A stretch of DNA of 64,000 nt from Paraflavitalea devenefica (GCF_011759375.1 NZ_JAARML010000001.1:186001-250000), one strand, 5' to 3'; positions 42,950 through 53,359 are shown, counted from the first letter of the stretch. Numbers and translations are program-made. Notes: generated by a model from the letters alone, not told the origin.

Positions 42950-42968
42950 TTAAACCCGGGAGGTTTAA
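42950..42968. promoter_or_regulatory. Palindrome TTAAACC-N5-GGTTTAA upstream of peptide 2
   Basis: Perfect 7-bp arms with a 5-base spacer (CGGGA), about 90 bases before the peptide-2 start and between it and the divergent gene at 43025. Possible operator for the XRE regulator. Confidence 0.4.
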
Positions 42969-43024
42969 AAAGGTCGGGCACATAAATTGTATAGATTTGT
43001 ACAACAACCAAGAAAATAAACAAA

Positions 43025-43627
43025 ATGCGCACAACCTGGCTGATTCTCATAGTGATGATGCTGGCCGGAGGGGGCATGTACTATTTTGCCACAAAAAAGA
43101 AGCCGATTGCCCCCCATGATACGATCATCCTGCAGGGCACTCCCGACTCCATACGTAGTAAGATCCGGTTATTTGTCGCTTACAATCCCACTGAAATTAC
43201 CTATAAAGACAGCACCTGGTATGAGCGGGATTCCATACCCTTGAAGCAGGTATCCCTGGACAGCGCCACCAATGCGTTTGATAAACACTATCAATCGGCC
43301 ACTTTTTACCTGGATTATGACCATGCCTGGTTTTATGATATAGAAGTGAACAAGCCTAAACAGGACCTTGCCTATACGCTCCGGTTTGCGATCAGCAAGG
43401 TGAATGATACCCTGCATGCCAGTGGTATTATTGATGACCTGCAAAACGACCAGTTACGGCTGAGCGGGCCCATGATGAAGATGTACCAGGCATTTTTGCT
43501 TACTTATAATAATAAGTTGCCCCCGGCAGTTGATTCCACCGCCACCGCCGACTCTACCGCCGACTCCGCAACTGCAGCACCTTCCGCCACCCCTGCCTCT
43601 AAAACAATTACTGTGATCAGGAACTAA
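43025..43627 (+). CDS. Membrane-anchored protein of unknown function
   Basis: 200 residues. An N-terminal membrane segment (about 4-22) followed by KKK keeps the rest in the periplasm. The middle (about 30-165) has alternating polar/hydrophobic beta-like character (ATFYLDYDHAWFYDIEV). The C-terminal 35 residues are Ala/Thr/Ser/Asp low complexity. No family recognised. Divergent from peptide 2; an immunity role is possible by position only. TAGATTTG at 42992-42999 may be its -7 element. Confidence 0.6.
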   Translation: MRTTWLILIVMMLAGGGMYYFATKKKPIAPHDTIILQGTPDSIRSKIRLFVAYNPTEITYKDSTWYERDSIPLKQVSLDSATNAFDKHYQSATFYLDYDHAWFYDIEVNKPKQDLAYTLRFAISKVNDTLHASGIIDDLQNDQLRLSGPMMKMYQAFLLTYNNKLPPAVDSTATADSTADSATAAPSATPASKTITVIRN

Positions 43628-43634
43628 CAAAAAA

Positions 43635-43662
43635 ATCCGCTACCGGAACAACGGTAGCGGAT
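43635..43662. terminator. Bidirectional terminator
   Basis: Perfect 11-bp stem ATCCGCTACCG / CGGTAGCGGAT with a 6-base loop, between two convergent genes; A run on one side, T-rich on the other. Confidence 0.85.
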
Positions 43663-43687
43663 CAGTATTTTATACTACCTATATTTC

Positions 43688-46114
43688 TTACTGCTCAATC
43701 AGCCGCTCTATCCTTACCAGCCTTCCCTCTTCATTCATGCCTTCCATGATGATCTTGATGCGCTTGGTAACATCGTTGTTGTAGAAGGTAATGGTATGTC
43801 TGCGGGATGATTTATCGGTGAGTATATAGGGCAACCAGTAAAGCGTGGTACGCACATCGGATACCTCAAAGAGGTCTGACTCTTTAGTATAATCCGGTGC
43901 ATAAAACTGCTTCAGGGAAGCATAACCTGCCAGTTGGTTCTTTTCCATGCCACCCGGCACACTGGTATTGGGTTTGGCATCGTTGCCTTTCCGGGTATAG
44001 ATGGCAATAGCGCCGCCGGAGCCGCCTCCTGAAGCACCAAAGAAGGGCGGACGGAATGCTTTTACATAAGCAATATCTGATACCGGTAGGTTCTGGATCA
44101 TGCTGGCATCTACCGGCATTTCATCCAGGAACAAAGAGGTATTGGATTGACGCCAGGTTAAGGTAGGTCCATTGGCCCCGTTCATATTGACCTGTAACCC
44201 CGCCACCCTGCCCTGCAGGAATGTGAAGATGTTCTGGGCCGACTGGGCAAAGGGATCATTGACCATATCAAAAGAGATGGCATCGCCACCGGCAAATAAC
44301 CCGCGGGCATATTTTTCATCCATGAGGTCTTTGGTAGAACGCTGCCTGGCCTTTACTGTAACGGCCTCCAGTGTTTTGATCCGTTTATCCAACTCAGGCC
44401 TCACCCGCTCTGCTTCGGCAGCCATATAACGGCTCCTGTTCAAAGCCTGTGTATCCAGCGGCACCGGTATACGCCAGGCTGAATCCAGCGGCAGGGTACT
44501 CAATCCCCGCCAGGTGCCATTGTTAAAGTTCACCACGGCCCTTTCGGTCATCCGCTTGTCCTTGTTAAACTGGTAATACACTTTTACTGTATCAAAAAAT
44601 ATCAGGCCTTCCTCTTTAAACTGCCCGCGGCCATCCAATGGAAGCGAGAAGAACTGACGGGAAGAATCCTTGGATTCCATGAAGGCATTGATGGAAGAAC
44701 CAGCAGGTATCTGACTGGCCGGCATGCCCAGCACTTCTCCTTTTAAGGCCAGGTAATTATCGCGTGGGTATTTAATGACAGGCAACTTACCGGCAGCCAG
44801 GTCCTCCCACTTAAAGCGGCGCCAGCCATTGGTAAGCATTACCAGGTCCAGGTAATAACGGGTGGAATCGTCTACTACATTAAAGTAATAAGAAGGCTCA
44901 TGCACATATCCCCTGATATCACCGCTCAGTAAAAGACGGGAAATAATATTGTCTTCCCCTTTATCCGCTACAGCAGCATCTGTAATGGAGAGCGAAAGAT
45001 TAGACCGCAGGGTATCCGGCACTTCTACCGTAATTACATTCTTACCCCGTTTATTGGTGTTGCGGGTAAGCGGGTTGATGACGGCATCAAATACATAGTC
45101 TTCCTTGTTGATAAACACGATACGCTCGGCCAGTGGCTGCCAGTTGGCATTGAACAATGTCAATTCCAGGATACCGCTGGGTAGCTCGGAGAGCGGAATA
45201 GTGCCACTGGTCATGAAATTACTGGAAAGATTAATGGTTGCTTTGTATACTACCTGCTGGTACATATTTCCCACCAGGTACAGCCGCTGCAATGCGGGTG
45301 GTGCAGTAGTAGAACGTTTGATAATGAAAGACTGCAGTTTTTCAGAACCGATCATCTGCAGCAAAGCGCCACTGGGTTTTACAGCAGGCAGGTCGGTTTT
45401 ATAGGATTTGCCCTTTTCATCTTTCCATTCTGCATAATAGGTGGTGTTGGCAGCCGGCTCCAGTTCAAATTTCCCCATACCATCATGCAAGCTGCTGAAA
45501 GAAGCTACCTCAACGCCTTTGGCATTCTTCACCACGCCTTTTACCCCTACCGGGAAACCATACCTGTCCACTGCTTTAAAAGCTACAGGATTGGAAAGCT
45601 CTGCCACCATATCGCCGCCTTCAGGGAAGAATTTGAGGGAGGTCTTATTGTCGGCCGGTGTTTTATCAGCAGCCGTGTTCTTGTTAACGATGCGGATATT
45701 TTTGCTATATACGAATGCAGTATCAAAGTTCAGCATCCAGGTAGTATAGGCTTTGAAGATGATATTGGTATTGCTGAGCGCCAGGGGCAGGTCGAAATTG
45801 CCTGCAGTAGTACCTTCAAAGATGGGTGTTATTTTCCGCTGCAGCACCTTACCGGTGGAAGGGTCGATCAACTCTGTATAGAAGTTATGACTGATGGCGG
45901 ATGGCAGCAGCCCGGAAAACAGGTAAGCTTTATACCAGATGGTCTCGCCAGGGTTATAGACCGCTTTATCAAAATGAATATGCACTTTCTCCTGCGGGAA
46001 ACGTTCACCGTACACATTGATCATGGAATCTATCTGCTGTGCATGGCTGAACCGGGGTATAACGGATAAAACGAACAGGGCCAATAAGGTATAAAAGACG
46101 GATGCGTATTTCAT
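43688..46114 (-). CDS. Macroglobulin-like protein with TonB plug domain
   Basis: 808 residues with a signal peptide ending FSHAQ. The N-terminal half looks like an alpha-2-macroglobulin MG-type array (ERFPQEKVHIHFDKAVYNPGETIWYKAYLF). Near residues 630-720 there is a TonB-receptor plug: FTFLQGRVAGLQV, LFLDEMPVD, ASGGGSGGAIAIYTR. No 22-strand barrel follows; only about 90 residues remain. Proteins of this layout are common in Bacteroidota, but their role is not clear. Monocistronic. Confidence 0.8.
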   Translation of the reverse strand: MKYASVFYTLLALFVLSVIPRFSHAQQIDSMINVYGERFPQEKVHIHFDKAVYNPGETIWYKAYLFSGLLPSAISHNFYTELIDPSTGKVLQRKITPIFEGTTAGNFDLPLALSNTNIIFKAYTTWMLNFDTAFVYSKNIRIVNKNTAADKTPADNKTSLKFFPEGGDMVAELSNPVAFKAVDRYGFPVGVKGVVKNAKGVEVASFSSLHDGMGKFELEPAANTTYYAEWKDEKGKSYKTDLPAVKPSGALLQMIGSEKLQSFIIKRSTTAPPALQRLYLVGNMYQQVVYKATINLSSNFMTSGTIPLSELPSGILELTLFNANWQPLAERIVFINKEDYVFDAVINPLTRNTNKRGKNVITVEVPDTLRSNLSLSITDAAVADKGEDNIISRLLLSGDIRGYVHEPSYYFNVVDDSTRYYLDLVMLTNGWRRFKWEDLAAGKLPVIKYPRDNYLALKGEVLGMPASQIPAGSSINAFMESKDSSRQFFSLPLDGRGQFKEEGLIFFDTVKVYYQFNKDKRMTERAVVNFNNGTWRGLSTLPLDSAWRIPVPLDTQALNRSRYMAAEAERVRPELDKRIKTLEAVTVKARQRSTKDLMDEKYARGLFAGGDAISFDMVNDPFAQSAQNIFTFLQGRVAGLQVNMNGANGPTLTWRQSNTSLFLDEMPVDASMIQNLPVSDIAYVKAFRPPFFGASGGGSGGAIAIYTRKGNDAKPNTSVPGGMEKNQLAGYASLKQFYAPDYTKESDLFEVSDVRTTLYWLPYILTDKSSRRHTITFYNNDVTKRIKIIMEGMNEEGRLVRIERLIEQ

Positions 46115-46270
46115 GTATAGAACTTCTTATTAACAAATTAATGGCTTTATTGCCTTAAAACCGATAAATTTTTGTCGTTGAATTGTTAAAAGCCTTTTAC
46201 ATTTATCCCTCACATAGTACATAAACAAAATATCTGGCGTTTAGATTCAGCGACCGGCAAAAAATTATAT

Positions 46271-47779
46271 ATGATCACTACCACTTCAGACAAGCTGTAC
46301 CAACAATATACCAATACGATGCGCAAGATAGCGGACATCCGTTATTCCTCCGCATTATTGCAATGGGACCAGGAAACTTACCTGCCTCCCAAAGGGGCCA
46401 TCATCCGCGGGCAACAGATTGCTACATTGTCTGAACTGGCCCATGAGCACTTTACAGCGGATAGCCTGGGCGCTTTGTTGCAGGAACTGAATGGGCGCGA
46501 TGACCTGACGGCCACTGAAAAAAAGAATGTAGCCCTTACCTGGGAAGATTATTCAAAGCAGAAGAAGTTTACCCCCGCATTTGTACGGGAGCTTACAGAA
46601 ACGGTGAACAGATGCTTCCATAGCTGGCTGGAAGCCAGGAAGGCGAATAGTTTCAGCCTGTTTGCCGGGGAGCTTTCCAAACTGATTGTGCTGAAAAGGC
46701 AGGAAGCGCAATTATTGGGTTACCGGCAGCATCCCTATGATGCCTTGCTGAATGAGTATGACAAGGGATCGAATGTGCAGCTATTGGATGGTGTTTTTAA
46801 TACGATCAGGCAGCCATTGAAGGATATTTTAAATAAGATCCAATCGCGCCCGCAGGTGAGCAATGCTTTCCTGTACCGGCATTACCCGAAAGACCAGCAA
46901 TGGGCTTTTGGCATGCAGGTGTTGAAAGACCTGGGATACGACCTGGAAGCAGGCCGGCAGGATGTATCGGAACACCCTTTTACGATCAATTTCAACAGCA
47001 GGGATGTACGGGTCACCACCCGTATTGATGAGAACGACCTGGGCAATATGGTATGGAGCTGTATCCATGAAACAGGCCATGCCCTGTATGAGCAGGGACT
47101 GCCGGACGAGGCTTATGGCCTTCCCCTGGGCGAGGCGGCCTCCCTCACGATCCATGAATCCCAGTCGCGCCTGTGGGAAAACCATGTAGGCCGCAGCCGG
47201 GCCTTCTGCGCGCATTATTTCCCCCTGTTACAGCAATATTTCCCGGAACAACTGAAGGATGTAACGACGGAGGCTTTTTATCAGGGTATTAACCAGGTGA
47301 CGCCTTCCCTGATCCGTACGGAAGCCGATGAGGTAACCTATCATTTTCATGTGATGATACGGTATGAGCTGGAAAAGCGGTTGCTGGAAAACACCTTGCA
47401 AACCAACGACATACCAGCCTGGTGGAATGATCATTACGAGCAATACCTGGGTGTGCAGGTGCCCGATGACAAGTGTGGCTGCCTGCAGGATGTACACTGG
47501 AGCCATGGCAGTTTTGGTTATTTCCCCACCTATAGCCTCGGCAGCTTTTATGCCGCCCAGTTCTATGCCAAGGCCAGCCAGGCCATTCCCGGCCTGGAAA
47601 GCCAGGTACAAAAAGGCGATACGGCAGCCCTGTTAGAGTGGCTCCGTAAGGGGGTGCACCGGCATGGCCGCCAGTTTACCAGCGAGGAATTAAGCCGGGA
47701 AGTGAGCGGGGAAGTACTCGATATTCAGCATTTTTTACGGTACATGCTTGACAAATACCAAGATATTTACAAATTTTAG
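46271..47779 (+). CDS. M32 carboxypeptidase (Taq type)
   Basis: 502 residues, the usual length. Zinc motif HETGHALYEQGLP near residue 265, preceded by the family's TRIDENDLGNMVWSCIHE block and followed by GEAASLTIHESQSRLWENHVGR (third ligand Glu) and TEADEVTYHFHVMIRYELEK. Removes C-terminal residues from peptides in the cytosol. The next gene starts 100 bases on, beyond a heptamer hairpin. Confidence 0.95.
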   Translation: MITTTSDKLYQQYTNTMRKIADIRYSSALLQWDQETYLPPKGAIIRGQQIATLSELAHEHFTADSLGALLQELNGRDDLTATEKKNVALTWEDYSKQKKFTPAFVRELTETVNRCFHSWLEARKANSFSLFAGELSKLIVLKRQEAQLLGYRQHPYDALLNEYDKGSNVQLLDGVFNTIRQPLKDILNKIQSRPQVSNAFLYRHYPKDQQWAFGMQVLKDLGYDLEAGRQDVSEHPFTINFNSRDVRVTTRIDENDLGNMVWSCIHETGHALYEQGLPDEAYGLPLGEAASLTIHESQSRLWENHVGRSRAFCAHYFPLLQQYFPEQLKDVTTEAFYQGINQVTPSLIRTEADEVTYHFHVMIRYELEKRLLENTLQTNDIPAWWNDHYEQYLGVQVPDDKCGCLQDVHWSHGSFGYFPTYSLGSFYAAQFYAKASQAIPGLESQVQKGDTAALLEWLRKGVHRHGRQFTSEELSREVSGEVLDIQHFLRYMLDKYQDIYKF

Positions 47780-47784
47780 GGAGC

Positions 47785-47868
47785 GAGTGGTGAGTGGCGA
47801 GTAGCGAGTGGGGCTGAAAATTCAGCAATCAACCCACTGGCCACTTACCACTCGCCACTTGCCAACTC
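47785..47868. repeat. Inverted pair of heptamer arrays, GAGTGG/CCACT family
   Basis: Left arm: GAGTGGT, GAGTGGC, GAGTAGC, GAGTGGG at 47785, 47792, 47799 and 47806. Right arm: CCACTGG, CCACTTA, CCACTCG, CCACTTG, CCAACTC from 47834 at 7-bp spacing. The loop itself is a palindrome, GCTGAAAATTCAGC. It starts 6 bases after the M32 stop and could act as a terminator or mRNA stabiliser. Confidence 0.8.
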
Positions 47869-47878
47869 AATATCCAAT

Positions 47879-48292
47879 ATGAAAAAACTTATACCCTTTG
47901 CCCTGGTATGGCTGGTGATGGCTTCTTCCTGCCAAAAGCTGATTGATAAAAAAAAGGAGCAAATAGTGCTGGACATTATGACCAGCGGCGAGTGGTATGT
48001 AGAGCAATACTTTGAAGGCTCTGCCAATATTACCAGCGACTTCCTGAATTACCTGTTCCGCTTTAAAGAAGACCGTACTGTTACAGGCACCCGCGGTGCT
48101 GAAGTATATGATGGCACCTGGGCAGAAGATGTCTCCAACATATCTATTACTTCCGACTTTCCCACCGCTCCCGACCCGGTCAAAAAGTTGAATGGCACCT
48201 GGAAGATCAAAGACAGCTCCCGCGATTACGTAAAAGCGGAAATGACTACACCAACAGGAAAGAATATCCTACGCCTGCGCAAGAAGGAATAA
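47879..48292 (+). CDS. Lipocalin-like lipoprotein
   Basis: 137 residues. Lipoprotein signal with lipobox VMASSC (acylated Cys at about 19). The mature part reads SGEWYVEQYFEGSANIT, FRFKEDRTVTGTRGAEVYDGTWAEDV and LNGTWKIKDSS, the GTW/GxW strands of the lipocalin-like (DUF5004-type) outer-membrane lipoproteins common in Bacteroidota. Ligand unknown. Confidence 0.72.
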   Translation: MKKLIPFALVWLVMASSCQKLIDKKKEQIVLDIMTSGEWYVEQYFEGSANITSDFLNYLFRFKEDRTVTGTRGAEVYDGTWAEDVSNISITSDFPTAPDPVKKLNGTWKIKDSSRDYVKAEMTTPTGKNILRLRKKE

Positions 48293-48544
48293 ACATCGAG
48301 CAAGCTCTGTCAGGCCTGCTCTTCACTCCTGCTAATAACTTCTACATTTGCTGTAGTAAAGGTTCTACAGGGGTTTAGTGGATTTTACTTAGGCAACGAA
48401 AAGATAGCATATACCTCCCGCGATTATCACCCGGCCACGGACAGCTCCTATTAACATTTTTCATTCCTTTGAATAGGTAAAGTCGTAATTTTATACTGCT
48501 TTATCCCAACCACAATTTAGAACACCCAAAATTCCCAATATTCT

Positions 48545-51500
48545 ATGAGGACTATACGCCTCATATACCGTCCAGTATTCTTTGGCTGCCTGTTATTGCT
48601 ATGCAGTAACGTTCTACAGGCCCAATTAAAAGCTGGATTTTCTGCTACCCCCGCAGCCGGCTGCGCTCCCCTGGTGGTGAAGTTCTCCGATGAATCTACA
48701 GGTAACCCAACTTATTGGCGCTGGGACCTCGGCAATGGCACGATCTCCTTTCTGCAAAATCCGGCCGCTACTTATTTTAATCCCGGCACTTACACCATCA
48801 AACTGGTGATACGGAATGGCGTACAAGCCGACTCTGTTGTCAAAGTGAACCATATCACTGTATACGCTTCTCCCATCGTTAATTTTTCTGCTTCCGATAC
48901 AACAGGCTGCTTCCCACTGAATGTACAGTTTACCGATCTGAGCAGCCCCGGAGATGGTACCATCGTATCCCGCGAATGGGATTTCGGGGATGGCACGATT
49001 GCTACTGACCCCAACCCGGAACATCGTTATACCGCAGCAGGCAAATACAGTGTGTCCCTGCGTATCCGCAATAGTTATGGCTGTACACAAACCATTACCC
49101 GCACCCAATATATTCAACTGAACAACGGGGTAAAGGCCGACTTTGGCTTTGCTGTTCCCAATAGCTGTAAGCCGCCAACAGCGGTACGTTTTACCAATAA
49201 GAGTACAGGTACCGGCACGCTAAGCTATGAATGGGATTTTGGTGATGGCAGTACGTCTGCACAACCCAACCCGGTACATACCTATACGGCTACCGGCACT
49301 TACTCTGTAAAGCTGGTGGTACGCAATAACACCGGCTGTGCAGATTCCATCGTTCAGGTAAATATCATTAATATCGGCACTGTAAAAGCAGGTTTCACCG
49401 TTCCGGCACTCATCTGTAACAATGAGCCCTTCGCTTTAATTAATAATACCACACCTGCACCAGTAGCCGCTTACTGGACTTTCGGCGATGGCACCAGTTC
49501 TACCGACATGAACCCTGTTAAAACTTATGCGCAGGCGGGCAATTATACCATCAAGCTGGTGAGTGATTTTGGCTCCTGTAAAGATTCTGTTACCAAAAAC
49601 ATACAGGTAACCCCCAAAGCAAAAGCCGCTTTCACAGCAGATGACAGCACTTCCTGCAAAGCGCCTTTTACTGCCAACTTTACGGCTACTTCAGCAGGGG
49701 CTACCCGTTATCAATGGTTGTTTGGCGATGGCGGTAAGGATACAGGCCTGCACGTTTCCCATACTTTCCAGGTATCCGGGGAATATGATGTTACCCTGAT
49801 CGTTACCAATGCAGCAGGCTGTACAGATACACTGGTGAAAAGTAAATATGTGCAGATCAAAGTGCCGCAGATAACGATCACCGGCCTGCCGCAGGAAGGT
49901 TGCCTGCCTTATACCTGGCGGCCATCCTTTACTGTTAATACAGTAGATGCGCTGGTGAATTATGTTTGGCATTTTGGCGATGGCAATACGGCTACAGGAA
50001 GTAATCCTACCCATACCTACACGCAGCCGGGGACTTATACGGTGAAACTGGTGTATATGACAGCCGGGGGCTGTACAGATTCAGTGTCGGTGACCGACGC
50101 TATCCGGGTGGGCAATAAACCCATTGTTGCTTTTACGGCCACGCCAAGGGATGTATGCGCTTTTCAAGCCGTTCAATTTACTGATGGCAGCACAGGTGGC
50201 AAAGCCGACCGTTGGCGCTGGTATTTTGGTGATGGCAGCACTTCAACAATACAACATCCCTCCCATATATACCAGGATACCGGTTACTTTAACGTAAAAC
50301 TGGTGGTATGGAGCAATGGTTGCCAGGATTCACTCACTATTCCCCGTTACATTCATATTAAGCCACCCATCGCCCGCTTTATTACTGCTACTGTTGATTG
50401 TAGCATCAAGTTTACACGCCGGTTCACCGATCAGTCAATCGGCGCTACTACCTGGGCCTGGGATTTCGGTGACGGCCATACATCTACCCAGCGCCACCCG
50501 GTACATACCTACGCCAGTCCAGGCAGTTATATTGTGATCCTTACTGTAAAGAATACCACTTGTGAACATACTACTTCGAAACAGGTATTGATCGTATCGG
50601 AAAAAGCCGACTTTACCGCCAGTGATACGGTTATTTGTAAGAATGTGCCGGTAACGCTGACCGCCATTAACAGCCAGACGCAAAATATCGCCAGCTATGC
50701 CTGGACAATTACCAAAGACAACAGGGCTTATGGTACTCCTGCCGGACGTTCTGTGCAGTTCACCTTCCCTGCTGCCGGGCAATATAATGTGCGCTTAATT
50801 ATTAAAGATATTTATGGCTGCGCAGACACCCTGAGCAAAGCATTGTATATCCAGGTAAACGGTCCGACGGCCGACTTTAAAGTACTCAACCCGGAAGTAT
50901 GTACCAATACCACTATCCTGTTTGCCGATTCCTCCCAATCCGACGGGCAACATCCGGTGCAACAATGGAAATGGAATTATGGTGACGGGGCCACTGAAAC
51001 ATTGACGAGCGGACCATTCCAGCATACGTATACACAAAGCGGCGTATATGCAGTACAGCTTACCGTGGTGGATAACCTGGGATGTACTGACACCCACACG
51101 ATACAACATGCTGTTACTATTTCAAGACCGGTAGTACAGTTTGAATCGCCCGATACATTATCCTGTACAGGCAAACCGGTCCGGTTTATTAACAAGACCA
51201 CCGGCAACGGCCCGGTATATACCTGGTATTTTGGCGATGGGCAAACCACTGCAGCCACTCAACCGGCCCACACCTATACACAGGAAGGCGACTATACGGT
51301 GAAGCTGGTCGCCAGCGACCGCTATGGTTGTGCCGATTCAATGACCCGGCAACAGTACATCCGCATCAGGGACCCGCGGGCCCGCTTCAGCATGAGTGAT
51401 TCCTTTGCTACCTGTCCGCCGTTGCGGGTTGACTTTACCAATCAGTCCCTGCACTACAACCTTCTTGAATGGGATTTTGGCGATGGCAATACATCAACGC

Positions 51501-53359
51501 TGGCTGATCCCTCCCACTTTTATACTTATCCCGGCACTTACCGGGCTAAACTGACCATTACCAGTCCGGGCGGTTGTATCGATTCTTTGATAAAAATCAT
51601 CATCGTAAAAGGACCAAAGGGCACTTTCACGTATGACAAAACCAGCGGTTGCGTACCCACCACTATCGGTTTTACGGCCACCACCAATCAATCTGTAGGT
51701 TTCGTATGGGATTATAATGATGGTACGGTTGACGAAACCGATGACAGGATTATTACCCATACTTATACTGCTATGGGAGAATATCTCCCCAGACTGGTAT
51801 TGATTGATGCACAGGGTTGCCGGGTACCGGTGATGGGAAAAGATACCATCCGTATTTATGGTGTAGCGGCAACCTTTGCCCCTCATAAGGAATTGCTTTG
51901 TGATTCGGGCCTGGTGCAATTCAACAATACCACGGTATCCAATGACCTGATCACCCGCTATAACTGGACATTTGGCGATGGACAGCATTCAGCAGAAAAA
52001 AATCCCACCCACCATTATAAGCAATCCGGGCTATACACGCCTCAACTGGTAGTAACCACGCAACATGGTTGCCTGGATACAGCCCGGACCCCGTTGCCAT
52101 TAAAGATTGTACAAAGCCCGCAGGCTGCCATTGAGGGTGATGCCGGGGCTTGTGTGCCGGCCTTATTGCAATTCCGCGGCAGCCTGTTGCGCCCCGATAC
52201 TGCTGCCCTGCAATGGCAGTGGGATTTTGGCAATGGCACTACAGCCCAGGTACAAAACCCGCCTGCAGTGACCTATGCTACTGCCGGGGCATTCCAGGCC
52301 CGGCTGTTAGTTACCAATACATCGGGCTGTACCGATACCGTATTCAAAACAGTGAATGCCTGGCCCCTGCCAACGGTTAGCGCCGGCCCCGACCAGGTTA
52401 TTTGCCGTAATGCCGGCGCCACCCTTACCAGCAGCGGGGCTACCCAATATAACTGGTTCCCGGCCACTGCCTTATCCTGCACCGATTGCGCCACGCCTTT
52501 GGCATCTCCTTTGGAGGATATTACCTATGCTGTAACCGGGAAGAATATTTTTGGCTGTACCGCTATGGATTCTATACGGATACAGGTAAAACAACCGTTT
52601 ACTATGACAACAGGTAAGGGAGATACCCTGTGTAAGGGAGAATCCTTCCAACTGATGGTTTCCGGCGCAGAAGAATACTCCTGGACCCCTCATGTATGGA
52701 TGGACAATCCTACCAGGAGTAACCCCACTGTAAGGCCCGATACATCTGTGACTTACCGCGTGATAGGAAGGGATAGCCAGCATTGTTTTGCCGATACAGG
52801 CTATGTGTCGATGGTAATATATGCGTACCCTGTGATAGAGGCCGGGCAGGACCAAACGGTACCGGTGGGTAATTCGGTGACTTTAACCCCGGAAATCTCA
52901 AAAGATGTCACGGCATTAAAATGGTATCCGTCTGCAGGGTTAAGCTGTATAACCTGTACCACGCCGGTGGCCGCTCCCAAACAAACGATTACTTATACGC
53001 TGGAGGCGGTGAACGGAGGAGGTTGTATCAGCCGGGATAAGGTAACGCTGTTTGTTTTCTGCAACAATGCCAATGTATTCATGCCAAATACCTTCTCGCC
53101 CAACGGAGATGGCAATAATGACGTATTTTATCCAAGGGGGAAAGGAGTATACTCCATCCGGTCCTTAAAGATCTTCAACCGGTGGGGCGACCTGGTGTAT
53201 GACCAGATGAATATCCAGGCGAATGATGCCGGCAAGGGATGGAATGGGATGCATAAAGGACAGCCGGCGCCCCAGGATGTGTATGTGTACACGATGGAAG
53301 TGATCTGTGAGAATAATGTGACCCTGAATTATAAAGGTAATGTGGCGCTGATCCGTTAA
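48545..53359 (+). CDS. Giant PKD-repeat surface protein with gliding-type C-terminal domain, paralogue 1
   Basis: 1604 residues. Signal peptide ending VLQAQ, then about 15 PKD domains of roughly 80-90 residues, 14 with a recognisable FGDG-type core (WDFGDGT, YFGDGS, WNYGDGA and so on) and one degenerate, the ninth (near SEKADFTASDTVICKN). Most units have a paired GC at start and end that could form a disulfide. Two Ig-like/SPLEDITY segments follow, then the CHU_C gliding-type domain from about residue 1507 (PNTFSPNGDGNND, IFNRWGDLVY, GNVALIR). This end directs type IX secretion (type B tail). Probably an adhesin. Confidence 0.9.
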   Translation: MRTIRLIYRPVFFGCLLLLCSNVLQAQLKAGFSATPAAGCAPLVVKFSDESTGNPTYWRWDLGNGTISFLQNPAATYFNPGTYTIKLVIRNGVQADSVVKVNHITVYASPIVNFSASDTTGCFPLNVQFTDLSSPGDGTIVSREWDFGDGTIATDPNPEHRYTAAGKYSVSLRIRNSYGCTQTITRTQYIQLNNGVKADFGFAVPNSCKPPTAVRFTNKSTGTGTLSYEWDFGDGSTSAQPNPVHTYTATGTYSVKLVVRNNTGCADSIVQVNIINIGTVKAGFTVPALICNNEPFALINNTTPAPVAAYWTFGDGTSSTDMNPVKTYAQAGNYTIKLVSDFGSCKDSVTKNIQVTPKAKAAFTADDSTSCKAPFTANFTATSAGATRYQWLFGDGGKDTGLHVSHTFQVSGEYDVTLIVTNAAGCTDTLVKSKYVQIKVPQITITGLPQEGCLPYTWRPSFTVNTVDALVNYVWHFGDGNTATGSNPTHTYTQPGTYTVKLVYMTAGGCTDSVSVTDAIRVGNKPIVAFTATPRDVCAFQAVQFTDGSTGGKADRWRWYFGDGSTSTIQHPSHIYQDTGYFNVKLVVWSNGCQDSLTIPRYIHIKPPIARFITATVDCSIKFTRRFTDQSIGATTWAWDFGDGHTSTQRHPVHTYASPGSYIVILTVKNTTCEHTTSKQVLIVSEKADFTASDTVICKNVPVTLTAINSQTQNIASYAWTITKDNRAYGTPAGRSVQFTFPAAGQYNVRLIIKDIYGCADTLSKALYIQVNGPTADFKVLNPEVCTNTTILFADSSQSDGQHPVQQWKWNYGDGATETLTSGPFQHTYTQSGVYAVQLTVVDNLGCTDTHTIQHAVTISRPVVQFESPDTLSCTGKPVRFINKTTGNGPVYTWYFGDGQTTAATQPAHTYTQEGDYTVKLVASDRYGCADSMTRQQYIRIRDPRARFSMSDSFATCPPLRVDFTNQSLHYNLLEWDFGDGNTSTLADPSHFYTYPGTYRAKLTITSPGGCIDSLIKIIIVKGPKGTFTYDKTSGCVPTTIGFTATTNQSVGFVWDYNDGTVDETDDRIITHTYTAMGEYLPRLVLIDAQGCRVPVMGKDTIRIYGVAATFAPHKELLCDSGLVQFNNTTVSNDLITRYNWTFGDGQHSAEKNPTHHYKQSGLYTPQLVVTTQHGCLDTARTPLPLKIVQSPQAAIEGDAGACVPALLQFRGSLLRPDTAALQWQWDFGNGTTAQVQNPPAVTYATAGAFQARLLVTNTSGCTDTVFKTVNAWPLPTVSAGPDQVICRNAGATLTSSGATQYNWFPATALSCTDCATPLASPLEDITYAVTGKNIFGCTAMDSIRIQVKQPFTMTTGKGDTLCKGESFQLMVSGAEEYSWTPHVWMDNPTRSNPTVRPDTSVTYRVIGRDSQHCFADTGYVSMVIYAYPVIEAGQDQTVPVGNSVTLTPEISKDVTALKWYPSAGLSCITCTTPVAAPKQTITYTLEAVNGGGCISRDKVTLFVFCNNANVFMPNTFSPNGDGNNDVFYPRGKGVYSIRSLKIFNRWGDLVYDQMNIQANDAGKGWNGMHKGQPAPQDVYVYTMEVICENNVTLNYKGNVALIR

